Shown: positions 1 to 4,703 of the stretch, piece by piece | Layout: each line of letters starts with the position of its first letter | Numbering within the stretch: the stretch's first letter is position 1 | From: an uncultured Coriobacteriaceae bacterium | GTDB taxonomy: Bacteria; Actinomycetota; Coriobacteriia; Coriobacteriales; Atopobiaceae | Reading direction: 5' to 3' | DNA length: 9,825 bases | Assembly: GCA_900551595.1 (NCBI GenBank) | Contig: URWR01000048.1 | Coordinates: 1 to 9,825, forward strand | Position numbers and translations under genes: made by a program | The notes under the pieces: generated by a model | Databases searched by the model: none | Told to the model about the DNA's origin: nothing | Seen by the model: only the letters and a program-made list of their open reading frames with translations

Positions 1-3
1 TAG

Positions 4-9
4 AGGGAG
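4..9 (+). promoter_or_regulatory. Ribosome binding site for the Rrf2-type regulator
   Basis: The sequence agggag lies 6 bases before a TTG codon at 16. This site supports the TTG as the start. The protein that results begins MEVSRKTDYALR, which matches the usual N-terminus of Rrf2 proteins without any extension. Confidence 0.6.
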
Positions 10-15
10 TTTATT

Positions 16-456
16 TTGGAGGTCTCCAGAAAAACGGACTACGCTTTGCGAATGCTTGCAGAGTTGGTGCGTGAGCCCGATAGTGTTATCTCTGTGAGAG
101 CTGTGGCCGAGCGGAATGCCATTCCGTATTCGTTTGCTCGCTCCATTCAACATGATTTAGTGAACTGTGGCATTGTGGAGAGCTTGCGCGGGTCTCGTGG
201 TGGCATGCGCCTTGCGTGCGATGCTAAGAAACTGACCCTTCTCAATATTATTGAAGCATTACAAGGTCCCATTCATATAGCATACTGCGATTCCGACCAA
301 TCGGAGAGCCCCTGTGCCAGGAAGGCAGCTTGCGCCTTCAATCCGGTGTGGAGTGATGCGAACAGGCTCCTGTCAGCATATCTCGGCTCAATCTCTCTGT
401 ATGATGTCGTGATAGACGGAAAGCGTCCTTCTATTCCATCAAATCTGTTCGAGTGA
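16..456 (+). CDS. Rrf2-family transcriptional regulator, probably Fe-S cluster sensing
   Basis: This is a 146-residue DNA-binding regulator of the Rrf2 family (relatives IscR, NsrR, RirA). The start is TTG, chosen because the protein then opens with the family N-terminus (SRKTDYALRML, residues 4-14). A winged helix-turn-helix spans about residues 2-66, with the wing seen as RGSRGG (58-63), followed by the family's TLLNIIEAL helix (73-82). Cysteines 91, 100 and 106 lie where IscR and NsrR carry three cluster-ligating cysteines. The first spacing is longer here (C-x8-C-x5-C rather than about C-x5-C-x5-C). C51 and C68 lie in the DNA-binding half. Cluster binding is therefore likely but not shown. 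The glycosylase gene follows after 87 bases on the same strand and may be co-transcribed. The regulated genes cannot be read from the window, and any upstream partner lies outside it. Family assignment is firm, the sensed signal unknown. Confidence 0.88.
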   Translation: MEVSRKTDYALRMLAELVREPDSVISVRAVAERNAIPYSFARSIQHDLVNCGIVESLRGSRGGMRLACDAKKLTLLNIIEALQGPIHIAYCDSDQSESPCARKAACAFNPVWSDANRLLSAYLGSISLYDVVIDGKRPSIPSNLFE

Positions 457-543
457 GGCAGGTTTTGTTGCCGATGTCACTTCTAAGGCAAGGGGCATCG
501 GATAGGGCGCTCGTTCATGGCGACATCATAAGAGAGAGAAACA

Positions 544-1494
544 ATGAGCTCCCTACATACGAAAGAAAGTGCTGATAAAAGCTGCCCTACTGATAAAGCT
601 GTTGGTGCTGGTTGCGTAAATGAAAGCAAGTTGGATCTTTCCGAGCAGCTGGAGGCTTTTCGAGCAAAGGTTTTGGAACGCGGCAAGGAGCTTTGGCGAG
701 ATTTGCCTTGGCGCCACACGCGCGATCCATATGCTATTTGGATCTCTGAGGTTATGCTCCAACAAACCCAAGTTGCTCGTGTGGATGGGCGCTGGCAGCA
801 TTGGTTGCGTCGTTTTCCAAACGTAGCGGTTTTGGCCGATGCGGATGCCGCTGATGTGTTAGAGGAGTGGCAAGGCCTCGGTTACAATCGACGGGCACTT
901 TCACTGCATAAAGCGGCCCAAATTCTTGATAAAAATGGCGGAGTAATGCCCGAGGACGAGCATGAACTCGTGGCTTTACCTGGTATTGGTCCGGCAACTG
1001 CTGCCGGAATTCGTGCATTTGCACATAATCTGCCCGGCGTGTATCTCGAGACCAATGTTCGAACTGTATTCCTTCATGAGTTGTTTCCAGAAGCGGAGGG
1101 AGTACCTGACTCAGCTCTCACGCCGCTGGTTGCCGCCACGTGCCCGAAGGACGATACAGATCCACACGATGATCCACGTACCTGGTATTACGCGCTGTTA
1201 GATTACGGGGCATATCTCAAACAAACCATCCCCAATCCATCAAGGAGATCTCGAACTCACACCAAACAATCCAAGTTTGAAGGATCTCATCGCCAAAAGC
1301 GCGCAGAGGTGCTGCGCATACTCCTTGCAGCACGTCCGAACTCTTTGTCGTTTGATGAACTCTCAGGCGCGCTTGATGAGCAGGAGGTATCTGAAGGTAG
1401 GGCGCCTGTTGCGCCGGCTGAGCTTCAAGATGTACTCTCCGAGCTTGTACGTGAAGGATTTTGCACAGAAGAAAATGAGATGTGGCACGCATAA
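544..1494 (+). CDS. MutY-like A/G-specific adenine glycosylase, lacking the Fe-S cluster motif
   Basis: This 316-residue protein belongs to the HhH-GPD DNA glycosylase superfamily and is closest to MutY, which removes adenine opposite 8-oxoguanine. Visible MutY marks are LPWR (54-57), the catalytic-glutamate segment SEVMLQQTQV with E69 (matching E. coli E37), GLGYNRRA (111-118) and the helix-hairpin-helix LPGIGPATAAGI (145-156). Three things are odd. The segment equivalent to E. coli LDGNV (catalytic D138) reads LETNV, so the aspartate is replaced by E169. The four cysteines that bind the [4Fe-4S] cluster after ALLDYGA are absent and are replaced by a basic NPSRRSRTHTKQSKFEGS stretch (231-248). 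The C-terminus (about 249-316) looks like a small helical or winged-helix domain, not the NUDIX-like domain of classical MutY. I recall a Fe-S-less MutY subgroup with similar ETN and KQSKFEGS motifs, but could not check this. Residues 1-30 are unconserved and the ribosome site (agagaga) is weak, so a TTG at 631 is a possible alternative start. Confidence 0.82.
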   Translation: MSSLHTKESADKSCPTDKAVGAGCVNESKLDLSEQLEAFRAKVLERGKELWRDLPWRHTRDPYAIWISEVMLQQTQVARVDGRWQHWLRRFPNVAVLADADAADVLEEWQGLGYNRRALSLHKAAQILDKNGGVMPEDEHELVALPGIGPATAAGIRAFAHNLPGVYLETNVRTVFLHELFPEAEGVPDSALTPLVAATCPKDDTDPHDDPRTWYYALLDYGAYLKQTIPNPSRRSRTHTKQSKFEGSHRQKRAEVLRILLAARPNSLSFDELSGALDEQEVSEGRAPVAPAELQDVLSELVREGFCTEENEMWHA

Positions 1495-1651
1495 CTATTC
1501 ATGAAACGGCCTGTGTTCGCCCATCTGCGGTTGCCAATTGGTTTTCACCGATAAGCGTTGGCTTTACAGTGATTTGAATTGTAGGTATGTGGGTAAGCTA
1601 GACATAAGATGTGTTTTCAGGAGCACGTTTACGTGAATATTGGAGGAAATT
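1495..1651 (+). other. Intergenic region upstream of rubrerythrin
   Basis: These 157 non-coding bases separate the glycosylase gene from rubrerythrin and probably hold the rubrerythrin promoter. A possible -35 (tttaca, 1563-1568) lies 17 bases before a poor -10 (tatgtg, 1586-1591). The match is too weak to call a promoter. A perfect 8-base palindrome ccaattgg is at 1534-1541. I see no terminator after the glycosylase gene, so read-through is possible. Confidence 0.35.
1642..1646 (+). promoter_or_regulatory. Ribosome binding site deciding the rubrerythrin start
   Basis: The sequence ggagg ends 5 bases before the ATG at 1652. An in-frame ATG at 1640 lies upstream of this site and would be two bases away from it, so 1652 is the better start. 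The protein then begins [14 protein letters not shown], typical for the family. Confidence 0.75.
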
Positions 1652-2197
1652 ATGGCCACAGATTTTGAGACCTCGCAAACAAAAAAGAATCTTGAGGCAG
1701 CTTTTGCGGGTGAGTCTCAAGCATCAATCAAGTATGGCTACTATGCTTCGAGGGCAAAGAAGGACGGCTACGTTCAGATTTCAAATATCTTTACCGAGAC
1801 TTCCGGTAACGAGCGTGAGCACGCCAAGCTTTGGTTCAAGTATCTCCATGACGGCGCAGTTCCCGATACCGCTACCAACCTTGCCGATGCAGCTGCTGGT
1901 GAGAACTACGAGTGGACAGACATGTACAAGGGCTTTGCCGAGACAGCAAGGGACGAAGGCTTCGCAGAGATTGCTGCTAAGTTCGAGATGGTAGGCGATG
2001 TTGAGAGGCATCATGAGGAGCGCTATAACAAGCTGCTCGAGTCTGTTGAGGCTGGCAATGTCTTTAGCCGCGAGGGTGTAAAGGTTTGGAAGTGCCTCAA
2101 TTGCGGTCATCTGCATGTTGGTCCGACCGCTCCGGAGGTTTGCCCGGTTTGCAATCATCCACAGGCCTATTTCGAGGAGCAGGTCGTTAATTACTAA
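1652..2197 (+). CDS. Rubrerythrin
   Basis: Rubrerythrin is a cytoplasmic non-haem di-iron peroxidase that reduces hydrogen peroxide in anaerobes and microaerophiles. The 181-residue protein has the full two-domain plan. A four-helix ferritin-like domain (about 8-135) carries the expected di-iron ligands: E21, the E54-x-x-H57 pair, E84 and E87 in AAGENYEW, and E118-x-x-H121 in [11 protein letters not shown]-terminal rubredoxin-like domain binds one iron through two CxxC pairs, C148/C151 and C164/C167, separated by 12 residues. No key residue is missing, so the enzyme should be active, taking electrons from rubredoxin or a similar donor. It seems to be transcribed alone or with the upstream genes, and a strong intrinsic terminator lies about 32 bases after the stop codon. 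The Rrf2 regulator two genes upstream is a possible but unproven controller. Confidence 0.95.
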   Translation: MATDFETSQTKKNLEAAFAGESQASIKYGYYASRAKKDGYVQISNIFTETSGNEREHAKLWFKYLHDGAVPDTATNLADAAAGENYEWTDMYKGFAETARDEGFAEIAAKFEMVGDVERHHEERYNKLLESVEAGNVFSREGVKVWKCLNCGHLHVGPTAPEVCPVCNHPQAYFEEQVVNY

Positions 2198-2229
2198 TTA
2201 AAGACGTGCTTAACTCTTAACAAAAACCT

Positions 2230-2266
2230 AATAACCCGCCGGATATTGTTTCGGCGGGTTATTTTT
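2230..2266 (+). terminator. Rho-independent terminator after rubrerythrin
   Basis: A perfect 12-base-pair stem (aataacccgccg at 2230-2241 with cggcgggttatt at 2252-2263) encloses a 10-base loop. The descending arm runs into a T tract (tttt to 2266, then ttat after a short break). It ends the rubrerythrin transcript and separates the left module from the glycogen operon. On the opposite strand the hairpin is followed only by a delayed T run, so bidirectional use is less certain and no minus-strand gene needs it. Confidence 0.93.
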
Positions 2267-2278
2267 ATAGTTATAGGT

Positions 2279-2325
2279 AGGACTGATTTGTCGTCCGCCC
2301 GCGGAACAGTCATGCCGCCAGTCCT
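2279..2325. repeat. Inverted repeat with 33-base loop
   Basis: The arms are aggactg (2279-2285) and cagtcct (2319-2325), a perfect 7-base-pair match. Inside the loop a second pair, tccgc (2294-2298) with gcgga (2301-2305), is separated by only two bases. An alternative partner for gactg is cagtc at 2307-2311. The palindrome ctccggag follows at 2326-2333. It could be an operator, a leader RNA fold or chance. Confidence 0.45.
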
Positions 2326-2366
2326 CTCCGGAGGTGTCATGAACTTTAAGATAGTTACACTAAATA

Positions 2367-2398
2367 CGCATATTCTCATTCAGGCTATATGAGATGCG
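2367..2398. repeat. Bulged hairpin in the glgB leader
   Basis: The arms cgcat (2367-2371) plus ctcat (2375-2379) pair with atgag (2389-2393) plus atgcg (2394-2398). This gives ten base pairs interrupted by a 3-base bulge, closing a 9-base loop. The last bases overlap another small pair, gcgcg (2396-2400) with cgcgc (2409-2413), so the two folds exclude each other. Confidence 0.45.
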
Positions 2399-2411
2399 CG
2401 GCAAACAACGC

Positions 2412-2441
2412 GCTGCTTGTCATATGACATATGAGAGCAGC
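2412..2441. repeat. Nested operator-like palindrome upstream of glgB
   Basis: The core is a perfect interrupted palindrome, tcatatg-a-catatga (2420-2434), which contains two catatg hexamers. It is flanked by gctgct (2412-2417) and agcagc (2436-2441), also an inverted repeat, with its axis half a base off the core. The size and symmetry resemble a binding site for a dimeric regulator. A transcript hairpin is the alternative. It lies 52-81 bases before the glgB start codon. Confidence 0.5.
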
Positions 2442-2492
2442 CTGCTGTTGTCGGGCATCTGTAAATAGGTAGTTCCGAGAGATGGAGCCAAC

Positions 2493-4616
2493 ATGAAGGA
2501 TACCGCCGATCTCTATCGTGTTACCGATACCGATGTGTATGTTATGGGAAAAGGCGAGTGGTTCCGCAGCTATGAAAAGCTGGGTGCCCACCCAAGCTTC
2601 GAGAATGGCGAAGAAGGTTTTCACTTTGCTGTCTGGGCTCCCCACGTGCATTCTGTGTGCGTTATTGGCAGTTTCAATGGCTGGCAAGAGGGGCAATATC
2701 AACTAACTGAGCGTGAGAGCGGGGGTATCTGGGAAGGCTTTATTCCTGGCGTTACTTCTGGCGATCTGTATAAATACGTTATCGAAACTGAGAATGGCGA
2801 GCTGCTTTACAAGGCCGATCCGTATGGCTTCTGGTCAGAAGAAATCCCTGGTACAGCATCCAGAGCATGGGGAGGCCCTGAGTACGAGTGGGGCGACGAT
2901 GTCTGGATGGCAAATCGCAAAAAGACCGACCATATGCACATGCCGCTCAATATCTATGAAGTACATGCTGGATCCTGGCGCCGTCATGGTGACGAGCCTC
3001 AAGGAGATCCAGATGAGAATGGAAATTACCCTGGGCCGATGGATCCATTCCCTGCTCAGCGCGGTGAATATTATTCCTATGACGATTTAGCACGCGAATT
3101 GCCCGCCTATGTAAAGGAAATGGGTTATACGCATGTTGAGCTGCTTCCGCTTATGGAACATCCATTTGATGGCTCATGGGGCTATCAGACAACCGGCTAT
3201 TATGCGCCCACTTCACGCTTTGGCGATCCAAATGGCATGCGTCGCCTGATTGATGCGCTTCACCAGGCCGGCATTGGCGTTATTTTGGACTGGACGCCCG
3301 GAGGTTTTTGCGCGGATGCTCAGGGTCTTGCGACCTTTAACGGCACCATGCTGTACGAGCGTGAAATTCATCCCAATTGGGGCACGCATAAGTTTGATTT
3401 TGGCAGAGGAGAAGTTCGCAGCTTCCTTATCTCCAATGCACTGTACTGGATTGAATGCTTCCATGCAGACGGCATCCGTGTAGATGGCGTCTCAAGCATG
3501 CTGTATCTCAACTTTGGCGTGGATGATCCTGCGAAGAAGAAGTTCAACAAGTATGGTGACGAGGGCGATCTTGATGCTATCGACTTCATCCGTAAGCTCA
3601 ATACGACGGTAAGCTCCTACTGCCCCGACGTCATAATGATTGCCGAGGAATCCACAGCTTGGCCGCTTGTTACCTATCCGCCCGAGGAGGATGGCCTGGG
3701 CTTCCACTATAAGTGGGACATGGGCTGGATGAACGATACGCTGCACTACATGCAAACCGACTTCCCCTGGCGTCCGGGCAACCACGGTTTGCTTACCTTC
3801 TCACTCATGTATGCCTTTAACGAGAACTTCGTCTTGCCGCTTTCGCACGATGAGGTTGTCCACGGCAAATGCTCGCTCATTACGCGTATGCCAGGCGATT
3901 ATTGGCGTCAGTTTGCTGGTATGCGCTCGCTGGCCATGTATCAGATGACACATCCAGGTGCAAAGCTCAACTTTATGGGCAATGAAATTGCACAGTGGAT
4001 TGAATGGCGCTACTACGAGTCCATTCAGTGGTTCTTGGCTGATGAATATGAAGCCCATCGTAAGCAGCGCGATTTTATCGCCGCGCTCAACAAGCTTTAC
4101 AAGGAGGAGCCTGCGCTTTGGGAATATGCCTACGAGCAAAAAGGCTTTGAGTGGATTGACGCCGACGATGCGGACCAATCTCTTATCAGCTTTATCCGCC
4201 ACGGCGATACCGAAAAAGAGGATTTGGTAGTCCTTATCAACTTCGATCCTCGTGCATATGAGGAGTATCGCATTGGTGTGCCGACCTATGGTACCTGGAC
4301 CGAAATCTTTAACAGCGACGATGAGCGTTACGGTGGTTCAGGGGTTATCAATACACTTCCCGCCGAGGCAAGCATTGAGCCTTGGAATGGTAGAGAACAA
4401 TCAATTGTTGTCAGAGTGCCACCACTTGGCGGTATGATTCTTAAGTGCACCAAGCCAAAGCCGAGGCCAAAGCCAAAGAAGAAAAAGGTGGCTACAAAAA
4501 CTTCGGCAAGTAGAAAAAAGACATCTAAGAAGGCGACGGGCACAGCAAAGAAAAGCGGCGATACGGCTACTTCTGCAAAAAAGAGCAGTTCGTCTAAGAA
4601 CAAACATAAGAAGTAG
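2493..4616 (+). CDS. glgB: 1,4-alpha-glucan (glycogen) branching enzyme with lysine-rich C-terminal tail
   Basis: GlgB cuts an alpha-1,4 glucan chain and rejoins it as an alpha-1,6 branch. The 707-residue protein has one N-terminal CBM48 domain (about 40-110, FHFAVWAPHVHSVCVIGSFNGW), a GH13 catalytic barrel (about 150-550) and a C-terminal beta domain (to about 650). It lacks the extra N1 domain of E. coli GlgB. Catalytic residues are present: nucleophile D331 in GIRVDGV, acid/base E385 in IAEEST and D453 in LSHDEVVHGK, with Y231, R329 and H452 also kept. The region I motif, DWVPxHF in usual enzymes, reads DWTPGGF, so the conserved histidine (E. coli H340) is G271. Residues 653-707 form an added tail of 55 residues with 20 Lys, 2 Arg and one acidic residue. 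It starts with Lys-Pro repeats (KPKPRPKPKKKK) and continues in Ser/Thr/Ala/Lys. The reading frame is unbroken into the tail. It is first gene of the glg operon. Confidence 0.96.
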   Translation: MKDTADLYRVTDTDVYVMGKGEWFRSYEKLGAHPSFENGEEGFHFAVWAPHVHSVCVIGSFNGWQEGQYQLTERESGGIWEGFIPGVTSGDLYKYVIETENGELLYKADPYGFWSEEIPGTASRAWGGPEYEWGDDVWMANRKKTDHMHMPLNIYEVHAGSWRRHGDEPQGDPDENGNYPGPMDPFPAQRGEYYSYDDLARELPAYVKEMGYTHVELLPLMEHPFDGSWGYQTTGYYAPTSRFGDPNGMRRLIDALHQAGIGVILDWTPGGFCADAQGLATFNGTMLYEREIHPNWGTHKFDFGRGEVRSFLISNALYWIECFHADGIRVDGVSSMLYLNFGVDDPAKKKFNKYGDEGDLDAIDFIRKLNTTVSSYCPDVIMIAEESTAWPLVTYPPEEDGLGFHYKWDMGWMNDTLHYMQTDFPWRPGNHGLLTFSLMYAFNENFVLPLSHDEVVHGKCSLITRMPGDYWRQFAGMRSLAMYQMTHPGAKLNFMGNEIAQWIEWRYYESIQWFLADEYEAHRKQRDFIAALNKLYKEEPALWEYAYEQKGFEWIDADDADQSLISFIRHGDTEKEDLVVLINFDPRAYEEYRIGVPTYGTWTEIFNSDDERYGGSGVINTLPAEASIEPWNGREQSIVVRVPPLGGMILKCTKPKPRPKPKKKKVATKTSASRKKTSKKATGTAKKSGDTATSAKKSSSSKNKHKK

Positions 4617-4626
4617 CACTGACGCA

Positions 4627-4644
4627 CATCCTCTGCAGAGGATG
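4627..4644. repeat. Perfect 18-base palindrome between glgB and glgP
   Basis: The sequence catcctctgcagaggatg is its own reverse complement. As RNA it would form a 7-base-pair stem with a tgca loop. It starts 11 bases after the glgB stop codon. No T tract follows, so it is not an ordinary intrinsic terminator. It may be an mRNA processing or stability hairpin, or a protein binding site. Confidence 0.7.
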
Positions 4645-4662
4645 GCATGTAGCAAGAAGGTG

Positions 4663-4679
4663 TTGGACTTTCGGTCCAA
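4663..4679 (+). repeat. Small hairpin just before the glgP ribosome site
   Basis: The arms ttggac (4663-4668) and gtccaa (4674-4679) pair perfectly around a 5-base loop, tttcg. It ends five bases before the very purine-rich ribosome site gaggaggggg (4685-4694) of glgP. It could shape translation or protect the mRNA 5' end after cleavage in the gap. Confidence 0.5.
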
Positions 4680-4703
4680 ATACCGAGGAGGGGGTTTCTT
4701 TTC

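Larger units (their letters stand above)
2267..2492 (+). other. Structured leader and presumed promoter region of the glycogen operon
   Basis: No gene is visible between the rubrerythrin terminator and glgB. The strand holds several inverted repeats, listed separately. A candidate promoter is gtgtca (2334-2339), 16 bases, tacact (2356-2361), each 4 of 6 to consensus, so weak. I do not recognise a known riboswitch class. The operon must start here because the terminator blocks read-through, but the transcription start is not readable by eye. The ribosome site of glgB is ggag at 2484-2487, 5 bases before its ATG. Confidence 0.5.

Noticed and set aside
651..707. Signal peptide or membrane segment in the N-terminal part of the MutY-like protein
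   Set aside because: The first 60 residues are hydrophilic and the region is continuous with a cytoplasmic DNA repair fold.
1640..1651. Upstream ATG start for rubrerythrin
   Set aside because: It lies before and against the ggagg site that serves the ATG at 1652, and would add only MEEI.
4449..4616. GlgB tail as a frameshift artefact or separate small gene
   Set aside because: The tail is in the same uninterrupted frame as the enzyme, has no start codon and ribosome site of its own, and its strong lysine bias is not what random out-of-frame reading would usually give.
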